In this document: in pieces, positions 44,532 through 54,993 of the stretch
Layout: each line of letters opens with the position of its first letter
How positions within the stretch are numbered: the first letter of the stretch is position 1
Assembly (NCBI GenBank): GCA_026075535.2
Contig: AP026546.1
Location: 4,464,001 to 4,528,000, forward strand
Length of the DNA: 64,000 bases
Direction: 5' to 3'
Origin: Tricholoma matsutake
Lineage: Eukaryota > Basidiomycota > Agaricomycetes > Agaricales > Tricholomataceae
The notes under the pieces: model-generated
Databases searched by the model: none
Told to the model about the DNA's origin: nothing
What the model saw: only the letters and a program-made list of their open reading frames with translations
Translations under genes and position numbers: made by a program

Positions 44532-46818
44532 ATGGCTGGCGCTTTCAGCGGTCATCTTGTGGATTCTTACAATGCAAATCAAGCCAGGCATTCAACGCCA
44601 TTCACTACCAGTGGTTCTCCAATAGTCACGACTGGATCTATGTCGTTCAACCCGCAGATGCACGGAACATCCAACTTTTCCAACCAGTCGATGGCTGATA
44701 CTTCATTTTCGTTCAAATCCGAGCCTTCGTTCTTCGAATCCGGGCTCTCGGATGCCACAACGCACAAGATTGCCGCATTACAGGCCAAATTGAATCAGAA
44801 GCTTGGACCCGAGTTCATCTCTCAACGTCCTGGACCAGCAGGCGGGCCAAAACTTACCTATGCGGAAGGATGGAAAATTATCAACTTGGCTAATGAAGTG
44901 TTTGGGTTCAACGGGTGGAGTTCGAGCGTGGTCAGCCTTACGACCGATTTCATTGACTTTAACGAAGAGACCAAAAGATATACAGTTGGAACCACAGCGA
45001 TCATGAGAGTAACTTTAAGGGATGGTGTATTTCATGAAGATATTGGGTATGGAATGCTGGAAAACTCGAAAAGCAAGGGCCAAGCTCTCGACAAGGTGCC
45101 CATGGAGTATTGTGATGTTGTAATATCCTTGAACTTTTCTATCCTGTAGTGCAAGAAAGAGGCTGTCACGGATGGCCTGAAACGGGCTTTGCGGAACTTT
45201 GGGAACCTCTTGGGAAATTGTCTTTACGACAAATCATATACGCAAGAAGTGATCAAGATCAAGGTTCCTCCTGTACGTCCATGACCTCCTTTCACTATTC
45301 CTCTGCCACATACATCATCCCAGCCAAAGTTCGACAAAAACGACCTTCACCGTCGCCCTGAGTTCGAAGAACGCAAACCAGACCTTACTGCTACCTCTGC
45401 TGCTACTACTACCCTCAGCTCAAATCTGCCACCTGATGTGAAACCTAATATCATGATAACTCCTGTAAAGCCACCTGTTGCCCAACCGCAACCACCTTCC
45501 AAAATCTTGTCCTCCGTTCCTGCGCATATGCGTTCAGAACCACATGCTTCTGGAACGTTCTCTGGGGCTCAGAACAATAGTCCCATGCATGACGCAACCA
45601 CCCCGGCATTGAAAGACAGAGCACCCACCCCCACAGGACTCAATACGCCTATCACTACCCCTGCTCACGGATCTACATCGTCGAGTTCTCGTCAATCAAA
45701 TCCAGCTGCACCGCCCAAAACACCGCCAGAACGCGAACGTAAAGTCTCGTTCGCGCCACCCAATGCTACCACCAACAACAATGCCAACCTCGCGGCCAAC
45801 AAGCCGATGACTTCCTCAACCACCAGGAAGAACAAACCCTCGCCGCCTCCGCCTCCTCCTGCGAAACCAAACCAAGAACTAACCGACCCCGACGATTCCT
45901 ACCACTTCTGCTCGGATGATGACGCTTTCCTCGCTCTCGTTGACCTTGGAGATGGCGATCTCGGGCAACCTGTATCGGAAGAAGCAGACCTGGGAAGGCC
46001 GATCGATGGGGAAGACGATGATGGCGATGTCAGAACGCCAATCTGTTGGGGGGATGAGGGCTCAGGTGGCGAGGATGCGACGTTTGGAGCAGGTAGCAGT
46101 GGAAATGGTAACGGCGGCGCGGACGTGGGGAAGAAACTGAATGTGGAAAGGGGCCAAGGGACGTCGGAAGGTGCCTCTGGCCTTGGAATACTTTCGAAAT
46201 TATTACCTCAGAACCAGCCAGGCCTGAACAACAATGGTCATCGTCTACCTTCGCTCGTGCTGTCTAGGAACCTTCCTCAACACCGCCAGCAGCAGAACCA
46301 AAATCAGAATCAACATCGACAGCCTAATTACCCCCCACCCAAAAACCAGAATCGACCGCCTGCTCAGATGCCGACTGCTCCCGGCTCTTCATCTACAGCG
46401 AAGAGATCGGTCACGCCTTCAATGGGAGGATTTCATTTCCCGCCTGGGATAGTAAGTTCTCACTCATCTTCTTTGTCTCTCCATTTGCCGCTCAATGTCT
46501 CCCTGACAGGACTCTCATCCACAACTACAGGCACGGCCTCCTCCTCCGCAAGGGAACAGGCAAACTTCTACGTCCACGTCTGGTTCTGGCATAGGGCTGA
46601 AACGACCTTTGGACACCATGTAAATTACTTATGCCTCTTGTTGTGTGGTAATGACACTCAACCATTTGCACAGGTCTGGTTCATCTTACCCGAATATGGG
46701 GCCACGTCGACCTGGGATGGGATTGGACCCTCATTCGGACAGCGGCGCCGCACATGTGAAGAGAGAGGTTTTCGGGCAGCTTGAGGTTGGAGAAGGTGGG
46801 AAGCGGATGCGGCGGTAG
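44532..46818 (+). CDS. RAD52: RAD52 recombination mediator, five exons
   Basis: Homologous-recombination protein that anneals single strands and helps load RAD51 in the nucleus. Exons: 44532-45095, 45150-45272, 45324-46451, 46510-46619, 46674-46818; introns of 51-58 nt, all GT..AG; 689 codons, frame intact. The conserved annealing domain lies at about residues 75-230, with [59 protein letters not shown] and, across intron 1, [21 protein letters not shown]. The long C-terminal half is Pro/Ser/Gln-rich and ends GKRMRR. An acidic patch ([19 protein letters not shown]) near the middle may bind a partner such as RPA or RAD51 (inference). The first in-frame ATG was taken as start; a later Met (MSFNPQ) is possible. 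Confidence 0.92.
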
Positions 46819-47561
46819 AAATGTTGCCATTGCTATTAGAGTCATTGCATATCGATTGTATTGTTAGCTATTCTCGATGTGGATGTATCATATACAATGA
46901 ACAATTTCTTTCTTTTTACAGATTTTATGCACGTCCAATGCACGTCTGCAGAAAAAAAATTGCGGATCTTGATGTCCATTAGCTGGATAGTATAAGTAGC
47001 CTCTAGAGAGCCCCCATACTTGTTTATTTGTACATTTGAGCATTTCATGCAGTGGACAATCAGCTACGTAGAATGCAATAGCACTAGGCCATAGGTGTGA
47101 ATGATAATACGTTTTCAAAAGAACGCCCTTAGCAAAAATAATTTAAGTGTTATGATTTACCTATAAGATTAAAGACAAAGATCGGATCCGGTTTATCTTG
47201 CTGTGCCTAGAACTTGAGTGCTTTTACACGGCGGTCAAGGTTATACGCTATTTGGCGCAGGGATTGCACAACACCGGTGATGCTGTGGGTTAGGGGTCAT
47301 AAGGGCACACGGCTTTATTGCACTAGTCTTCTTTGTCCCCGACCCTGTCACCGTCGCGTCTGCCGGATGGGTCCTTAACTTCCGTAGATTATTGGTTGCA
47401 GTTGGTTGCCCACCCCTACTCACGGTCATCGAGCATGAACGTCCACTCAGGCGTTACCGGCCGCGACGACGCATACAAGGCACTGACGAGGACGCCAGAG
47501 GAACTTCACTCTTGCTGGTCATGAAAGCAAAGGCTTAATGGAAGCACCAGACTTCCCAGCA
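46819..47561. other. Intergenic region downstream of RAD52
   Basis: No gene is supported. The A/T-rich first half is the RAD52 3' region. 47220-47530 is richer in GC and CpG, like the host genes, but has no clear protein. Confidence 0.5.
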
Positions 47562-47567
47562 GGCTGA
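47562..47567 (+). repeat. Possible target duplication, left of the KDZ element
   Basis: ggctga, also found at 61591-61596 directly after the right TIR. Confidence 0.5.
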
Positions 47568-48005
47568 CCACATAGGTAAGCTACACTGTACTGAATAATA
47601 CAGTCTATCGAACGCATACAGTGTACCAAATGATATGGGTTCAGTGGACGCTGTTGAACACTCTCATAGTATGTATAACATGTACTAGTATCAAATGAAT
47701 ACACTTTTACAATTCTTGCTTGTGATACACTATGAAGAATGTTAATAATATACAGATCAGAGATAGTGTACATGGTACTCGGCAATGGCATCGGCATCGG
47801 CATCGGCATCGGCATCGGCAATGGCATCGGCATAGAAGTACAGCATCGGCATCAGGCACCACTTCGCCATAACAGTATGACCTAGCTGTGTGTACTATAG
47901 TGAATTACAATGCTTGGTATAGATGTGCATAGGAGACTGTATGGCCTAGCTATGGGCAATGATGCAATAATTCATTCTATGTAGTGCAGACCTACCAAAC
48001 TGGTC
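47568..48005 (+). repeat. Left TIR of the KDZ element
   Basis: About 430 bp matching the right TIR in inverse orientation, with an internal length difference in the GGCATC-repeat zone (47775-47930). The long common core is 47640-47778 (phrases acatgtactagtatcaaatg, cttgcttgtgatacactatg). Two 15-mers of the type tacaNtgtacYraat lie at 47582 and 47617. Confidence 0.88.
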
Positions 48006-49472
48006 TTTTACGATTCTTGCTTGTGATACACTGTGAAGAATGTTAATAGACAGATCGGTGACCTATGAGATAGCATTGGACACAGTATTCAGCATCGGCA
48101 TTGGCATAGATGTGCAGTAAGAATCTAATACCATTGATGAAATAGTCACAGCCATCGGCATCAGCAGACACGTCGGCACAGAAATCTACATCGACATCAA
48201 CATCGGCAGCAGCAGACAGACACTTTGGGGTGGAAATCTATATATCAAGAGCATTGGCAATGGGCATTAGCAAACCAGACACACAATGGGTGCAGGCAGT
48301 ATGAATGAACAAAATCAACACAACAGCAGTGTTCATCCTAGCTAAAATAACAATGTTGGTACTAGCTAATTGTGAGAACTGGTGGGATTGGCCATGTTGT
48401 CGTCATGGGACAATGATCTCATTTGAATGTCTGAGAACCTGCATTTGAATGATTTCAGATTATATTCCATCCTTTCCTCCAAGGTCGCATATGTCTTCAA
48501 TGTGCATGAGGGGGAAGAAATTTCCAGAGAAACCTGCAGGGAAATTAATGCTGAATCCTATACCTAAAGCACCATGGCGAGACATATCTGTGGATTTTAT
48601 AACCAGATTACCTGAGGCTCAAGGGTACGATGCAATATTCATAGTATGTGACTGCTAGGGCTCAAGATAGTTTGAAAAGGACGGCGGGACTGACATCTTG
48701 CTGTTCCAGCTTCTCAACCTCGGTCATGTAGAGATGATGACTGGCATCCTTGTATGAGGTGCCAAGGGTGTTTTGCAGGGCTTTCACTTCGGCATGGCAG
48801 CTCAACAGCTCCCTGTCTGTCAATTTCTGCAACAGGATGAACTAACAGTCATACAAATGAGGACAAGGCACTTACTGGATCAGCAGGTAGCATTAGCTGG
48901 TTGTGGGCCAATGCATAGTAGTATGGTGTATCAGTCATGTTTCCAGACTGCAAAGTCATCAGTGAGAGGATTAGACGAGGCAAACAAGACACAGCATTGG
49001 CCAAAAAATGGCATTGGCCAAGACACGGCATTGGCCAAGACACAGCATTGGCTAAGACATGGCATCGGCCAACAGGACGACATCAGCCCAAGGATGGCAT
49101 CAGGCCAAGACAGCTAGGCTGGCAGCAAAGAAGGAAATCTTACCCCCCCATGTGCCATATGTACATTGAATTCAACCTTCTTGCAATAGGCCTCCATTGC
49201 CTGGTGGGTAGCTGGAATCATAAAATGGGGCACTAGATAGTGCTGCCCATTGTCACCTCGGATAACGACATATCCATCAGGAATATAAGTGTTGGTTTGC
49301 TGATTGCTCATGGTATAGATAACACAGATGATAACAAGTGATACCATTTAATCAGGACATTATTTGTTTGTATATATTGTATATCGATCAACAACATGTG
49401 ATTGTTGATTTTCAGTGTTTCACTCTTTTTCATCACAACATCGACCCCGCTGCCGCAGCCGACTCATCAACC
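48006..49472. other. Subterminal non-coding region of the KDZ element
   Basis: No gene is supported apart from the gypsy fragment listed separately. It contains GGCATC/GGCATT repeats (48090-48260) and a ggcattggccaagacac tandem array (about 48995-49065). Confidence 0.6.
48495..48660 (+). pseudogene. Gypsy integrase fragment
   Basis: Plus-strand codons read KKFPEKPAGKL, NPIPKAPWRDISVDFITRLP and EAQGYDAIFIVCD. This is the same segment as the chromovirus integrase at 25820-25990 (minus) with about 90 percent similar wording. Here the codon at 48578-48580 is CGA (Arg), where the other copy has TGA. The fragment ends abruptly on both sides. Confidence 0.85.
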
Positions 49473-49868
49473 ATGAACATTACACGCCAACAAGTGCTTG
49501 GCCAGATCAGCAAGATTGAGCAATCCATCCGCAATGGCCTTCAGGACCAAAGTATCAAGGCTGTGATGAAGGAAAGAAAATTGGCCCTTGTGAGTGGATT
49601 GGCATGCTATCAGATCAACGATGCACTTACCAATTGTAGAAAACGTTATTTGCCTGGCAAAGAGAGGTTCTCACAGAGGATGTGCAGGCCGTCTTCTGGG
49701 CCAATGCCTTTTTGTGGGGATTTGTGGTAGCATGGTCAAAGTCAGACAGGACAGGGGACCAGAAGTTTATTGAAGGTCAACTGAGGGCAATGAAGACATT
49801 CGACGAGAAAAAGGGCATAACAGGTCCTGTGTCCACATCGGCTGGACCAACGGCAGTGGAGACGGCAG

Positions 49869-50180
49869 GTGGAATGGGAAGGGCAGGTGGAATGGGAAGG
49901 GCAGGTGGAATGGGAAGGGCAGGTGGAATGGGAAGGGCAGGTGGAACAGGAAGGGCAGGTGGAACAGGAAGAGCAGGTGGAAAGGCCACTGCAGTGGGAA
50001 AGGGAATGGCAGTGGGAAGCGGGAAAGGGAACGGCAGTGGGAAGAGGAACGGCAGCGGGAAAGGGAATGGCAGTGGGAATGGGAATGGCAGCGGGAAAGG
50101 GAACGGCAGTGGGAATGGGAATGGCAGTGGGAATGGGAACGGCAGTGGGAATGGGAACGGCAGTGGGAACGGCACTGGCC
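49869..50180 (+). repeat. Coding minisatellites (GGMGRA and GNGSGN)
   Basis: Six copies of an 18-bp ggaatgggaagggcaggt unit (49870-49980) are followed by 12- and 18-bp aacggcagtgggaatggg units (50030-50180). Confidence 0.85.
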
Positions 50181-51249
50181 AAGAAAGTGGGGGCGGCAGC
50201 GGCAAAGACAGGGACGGCAGCAGCAGAGAAAGGAAGAGTGGCAGCAGCAAAGGCACAAGGAGCGGCAGTGGCAATGGCAGCAGCAACACTGACACCAACA
50301 AGGATAGAAGCGGCACCGGCACCAGCCAAGATGTGGGCCCAACCAGAAGCATCAGGATCCAGACTTCCAGCCCCAGCCCAGCGACCAATGCTGCCAGCAA
50401 TCACAGTGAGACCCAGGCCGCGAGAGGTGCAGAGTAGCAGGGGATCGGAGGAGGATTTTGATGAGGAGATGGAGAGCGATGCCAGTGCCAATCCCAGGAT
50501 GGAGTGGAAGTGGCACAATGCAGCAAGGGCAGCACAAGGAGCACCCCAGCAAGGGAGTTTGTGAACGACACCGTGTGCACAATGTGTCAGGCTTAGGCGT
50601 GAGTGTTGGGAGCAGGTGAATGGGAAAACAGCCTGCTACTTCTGTGGGAAAGGGAAAGTTCAGTGTGATCCAGAGGATGTGGATTGAGTGCCGAGAACCA
50701 AGAAAGCAAAAGGATCGGCAAGAAGAAAAGCAAAGAAGGTGTGATTTTCCAGTGAAGACAGTGGAGAGGAATCATCTAGGTGGTTCACTGCAAGCCAAAA
50801 AGGAAAATCCAAAGGTTAGTTCTTCCATATCATGACACATAAAACCACTAACATGTATACCCATAGCTGTGGAAGAGGATATCGACATGGCCGATCCTGA
50901 GCCTGAGCCGACTGCCCTCCCTGCCCTGACTCCCTACCCCTCTGCCGGTGACTATGCCAGCTTCACTGGACATCTATACCAACTGGAGGAAGACATGTAC
51001 AAGCATGCATGGTGGAATGAAGAGTCATTCATAGAGTCCCGACTCCACATACAAGAACTCTGGGAGACAGTTGACTTGCTTCAAAACAGGTTGAATGACA
51101 TTGAAGGATACTTTGGGTTGCAGGAGGGTGCACAGCCCATTACATTGTACAATGGTTACATGTCTGGGCAGGTGGTTCACCTCAAGAGGACTCCAAGCAG
51201 GAGGGCAGAGGTGGATTGGGAAGAAATGACAGATGCCAAGGAAGGCAAT

Positions 51250-51550
51250 GCCGCTCCCGCTCCTGTTCCTGCTCCTGGTCCCAGTCCTCCTCCTGCTCCT
51301 GCTCCCACCCCTGCTCCTGCTCCTGCTCCTGCTCCCGCTCCTGCTCCTGCTCCTGCTCCTGCTCCCATTCCTGCTCCCACTCCCGCTCCTGCTCCTGCTC
51401 CTGCCCCAACTCCTGCTCCCACTCCCACCCCTGCTCCTGCTCCCGCTCCTGCTCCTGCTCCTGCTCCTGCTCCCATTCCTGCTCCCACTCCCGCTCCTGC
51501 TCCTGCTCCTGCCCCAACTCCTGCTCCCACTCCCATTGCCGCTCCCATTG
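51250..51550 (+). repeat. Coding (AP)n tract
   Basis: Tandem gctcctgctccc hexamers encode alternating Ala-Pro. A block of about 115 bp within it is duplicated (gctcccattcctgctcccac at about 51361 and 51471). Confidence 0.85.
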
Positions 51551-52249
51551 CCGCTCCTACTGCCACTGCCAGCGACAAAGATGAACAGATGGCAGAACTG
51601 GTTGAGGATGGGGGATTTTTCAAGGGTAACAATGAGCCTGAGCATGGTGAGGAGGGACTGGCTGTGCTGGAAGAGGTGGTGGGGGAAGCATCCTTGGCTG
51701 GTGCCCCCCCCATCCAAATTATTCCGGCCACACCACAGGATTCTCAAGAAATGGTACAGCCCACAACATCAATGGCCCCACCACTCCCTCTCCTCTTCCC
51801 CCCAACGTCGCTCGCTGAGCCTGAGCCTGCTGCCCCGGCATCGGCACTTACCCCACCAGCATTGGCAGTTGATGTAATCACCTCACCCCAGCCCTCCCCT
51901 CCCCCTGCACAGCTGTGCAAATCCCCATGCAGGCTGACCCCTGGTCCATCTGGACTACGTTCCAGAAGTACCACCCCTCAGCTGAACCCAAGGAAGAGAG
52001 CAGGAAAATCTGAGGACAGAGGGGAGACGAAGTGAGGCAGAAAAGAATAGATGTGATTCGGCATGTACATAAAAGTTGGACTATCTTTTTTTTCACATTA
52101 CAAAGTGTTTTATTTGTAAATCTATGCAGCAAATTTCACTTTTTTAATTCTCTGTCTCCTCCCAACAGTCTGGGTTGAAATGGCTTCCTGCTGTGCAAGG
52201 TCATCGGCTGTCCTTCGGATAGGTCGTGCTTGTGTGGAGGATAGATTTG

Positions 52250-52830
52250 CTGCCGATCCTGATGTTGCCATTGCTGATCATACTTTTGCCATTGCCAATG
52301 TTGGTGTTGCCATTGCCGATCCTACTGGTGCCATTGCCAATATTGGTGTTGCCGTTCCCGATCTTATAGTTGCCATTGCTGATATTGGTGCTGCCGTTGC
52401 CGATCTTATAGTTGCCATTGCCAATATTGGTGCTGCCATTGCCAATATTGGTGTTGCCATTGCCAATCCTAGTGGTGCCATTGCTGATATTGGTGTTGCC
52501 ATTCCTGATCTTATAGTTGCCGTTGCCGATATTGGTGCTGCCATTGCCAATATTGGTGTTGCCATTGCCGATCCTAGTGGTGCCATTGCCGATATTGGTG
52601 TTGCCGTTCCCGATCTTATAGTTGCCATTGCCGATATTGGTGCTGGCATGCTGCCATTGCCGATTGTACTGTTGCCATTGCTGATATTGGTGTTGCCATT
52701 GCCGATCCTAGTGGTGCCATTGCCGATATTGGTATTGCTGTTCCAAATATTGGTGTTGCCATTGCCGATATTGGTGTTGCCATTGCCGATATTGGTGTTG
52801 CCATTCCCGATGCCACTAACACTGCTAAAG
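52250..52830. repeat. Minisatellite of 15- and 45-bp units
   Basis: Units such as gccattgccgatattggtgt are repeated with variants (gatcctagtggt, gatcttatagtt). All six frames are open or nearly so because the period is a multiple of three. It may be the C-terminal coding end of the minus-strand accessory gene, where it would encode GNGNTNI-type repeats. Confidence 0.75.
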
Positions 52831-53099
52831 CTCTTGCCCTTGCAATAGGATGCTCCATCTGATTTCCCCCTAAAAGTGGTCAAGGCTTAGGGCATTGTGA
52901 GCTCTCTTGAGGTATATCCAACAGAAATGGATCAATTGGGCATGGGGGATCATTTACAATGGCATTTCCAGCTGATCCAGGCATGATGTATCTCATGTAA
53001 ATGTGTCAAGGAACGAGATATTCTGGTTCACCGTCACTAGGACCATTAATTGGCTGTGGTTGAGTGACACCAACCATGCAGAGGCTGTCCATTGTCATT

Positions 53100-54970
53100 T
53101 GATCCACTTGGACATATTGTGATTCAGTTGTATCAGAATTTGGGGTCTGTCCTGCAGTTGATATTCAGGGAGCTTCCTTGCACTTGGGTTTGCCTTTGAC
53201 AACTTTTCTGCCTCTTGATGCAGCAGGTGGTTTGGCAGTGGCAACGGCCTCCAGTTCGGTGCTGGGTTGAGGATTGGCATCAGCATCATCATTTCTTTGG
53301 CCCCTGCGGCTTGCAGAAGGCAGTTTGGCATTGGCAATGGCCCTGAGCTTGGTGCCGCTCTGAGGATCGGGATCACCATTTCTTTGGCCCCTGCATTTGG
53401 AAATGTGTCTGGAGGGTGAAGGGTTATTCAAATCATTTGGATAGTGTGCAGGAGCCACACTCCCATCCATGGCTTTGATCGCTTTGAACTGGAACGCTCT
53501 TTCAGGGCCCTGTACTATTTGTCACTGCAGAACATGGTCAAAGAAGTCTTCTATGATACTCTTGTGCATGTTCTGTGGGTCTCTGATTTTGAACCTAGCT
53601 GGGAGATATTCCAGACTGACAAATGATGATGTCCAATCTGCAATTGCTTTGAATGGGATATGGCGACTATGACCATTGTTTGCTAGTTCTGCAGGAGATG
53701 AGTAACAGTTTGTGGAATAGGAAGTCAACATACTGTAATGCTGGCCAACATACAACATAAACCATTCTTCCAGCTCTTTTTTCTTGAATTGTGATCCTTT
53801 CCATGATGTGGCAAGGATCCAAGGATCAGGAAGCCATTGTTAGTCATTGTTAATTGTGTTAGTGTTGCATTATGTTGCATTGCTGACCTTGAAGCAAGGT
53901 GTGATGGGCATAAAAACTTGATATAACTCATAAAGTTTTGCTTCAGTTCAGTTACTTGATCATGATATGTGTCCAGAAATGATCGTGCAGGGGTGGCTAT
54001 CAGAGAGGCAACATTTTTGTGACTGGAGTCGGCATCGGCATTGGCATCGCATTGGCAGTAAATGATTTGGGGACTCACACATCAACAACCCTCAAACCAT
54101 TAGGTGCAGTATAGGCTGTAAATGTCACAGACAACACCCCCATTTCCAGCCACTGTTGTCGTGCATTCTCCACCACATGTTTAAGGAGGTATTTGTCTGC
54201 TAGACTGTGAAATGTTCGTTATGTCTGGCAATAGCAATGGCAACGGCATCGGCTTCAACTTACACTCGCTTTGTCTGCTCAGGATATCCTTCCTGCATCA
54301 TTTTCTCCTGTTTGACTTCAAGGATGGCTTTCTCCTCTGCATTCATGGTGTCAAAAACATGCTTGATAGCTGGCAGTTGCGCTTGGAACCATCCTGGTGT
54401 ACTTGTGGTGGCGTCCTCAACACCTAACAGGTTTGCAATCTGTTGGAAAACTCGGTCCCAGTACAAGCTCCAAATGACTTCTGACTGCTTTACTTTGAAG
54501 TGGTTCAATTTCTGTGAGAGGCCTTTGGTCATTCACCAGTTGTTGGAAAGCCAGGTTGTTAGTTCCTGGCAATGTGATCAATAATACAACCTTCACATGC
54601 TTGTGAGTTTACCTTGGCACAAATGCGACTCTCCTCATCCACAGGGGCCCTGTCAATTGATGCCCAGTAGTTGAATATTGCTGGGAGGATGTCGCACTTG
54701 AGTATTTGCAATTGGCCAGCTTTCGATTCCTGCAATCAGAATGCAACTTTATAAGGCTCAATGATCTTCCACTCTTCAACTGTATATCTGCTTCCCTTCC
54801 GGTACTGTCTCAACTGCGGGTTCTCTGATGGCTCAGGCGGCATTGGGGGGGGACTGATGTGAAGGAAAGAATCATTCTTGCCATTGACATAAAACATATC
54901 ATTGACACAAGGATCACATGAGGATCACACGAGGTCGATAGTACAATACCCCCATCAATAATTGGGTGTT
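53100..54970 (-). pseudogene. KDZ accessory gene 2 (minus strand), unknown function
   Basis: Reading from the right: PPEPSENPQLRQYRKGSRYT and VEEWKIIEPYK (about 54840-54740), QILKCDILPAIFNYWASIDR (about 54700-54640), LYWDRVFQQIANLLGVEDAT and TPGWFQAQLPAIKHVF (54460-54350), then SFLDTYHDQVTELKQNFMSY (about 53990-53930) and a Lys/Arg/Pro-rich part with two copies of an RGQRND-type repeat (53400-53270). This order resembles an uncharacterised gene commonly found in Agaricomycete transposon regions. Exon limits are uncertain, and it starts within about 40 bp of the divergent transposase gene. It may extend through the minisatellite to about 52250. Confidence 0.5.
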
Positions 54971-54993
54971 GTTGTGACTCACCCCAAATCATC

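Larger units (their letters stand above)
49473..52035 (+). pseudogene. KDZ accessory gene 1: Cys-rich, low-complexity protein
   Basis: It begins MNITRQQVLGQISKIEQSI at ATG 49473. After an intron or frame slip near 49640-49690 it continues with AFLWGFVVAWSKSDRTG and a long run of GGMGRA and GNGSGN units (49860-50180). Near 50560-50660 is a cysteine cluster, CTMC...ECWEQVNGKTACYFC then GKGKVQC, like fungal CxxC zinc-binding modules. It is followed by a basic KKAKGSARRKAKK stretch with TGA stops. The last part (50869-52035) starts EEDIDMADPE, has a coiled-coil-like LHIQELWETVDLLQNRLNDI, an (AP)n tract of about 100 residues, and ends KRAGKSEDRG. DNA binding is a plausible role; not proven. Confidence 0.55.

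Noticed and set aside
48495..48660. Separate host gene
   Set aside because: Matches the chromovirus integrase in the same window and ends abruptly; it is a fragment.
49742..50518. Long minus-strand frames opposite the GGMGRA/GNGSGN repeats
   Set aside because: All frames stay open because the repeat period is a multiple of three. The peptides are pure low complexity and the plus-strand frame has unique sequence on both sides.
51177..51747. Minus-strand Gly/Ala and Ser/Arg frames opposite the (AP)n tract
   Set aside because: Shadow of the coding repeat; no non-repetitive protein on that strand.
52180..52848. Plus-strand 222-codon frame across the 45-bp minisatellite
   Set aside because: Repeat-driven open frame. 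The minus strand is at least as likely to be the coding one, so it is listed as a repeat only.
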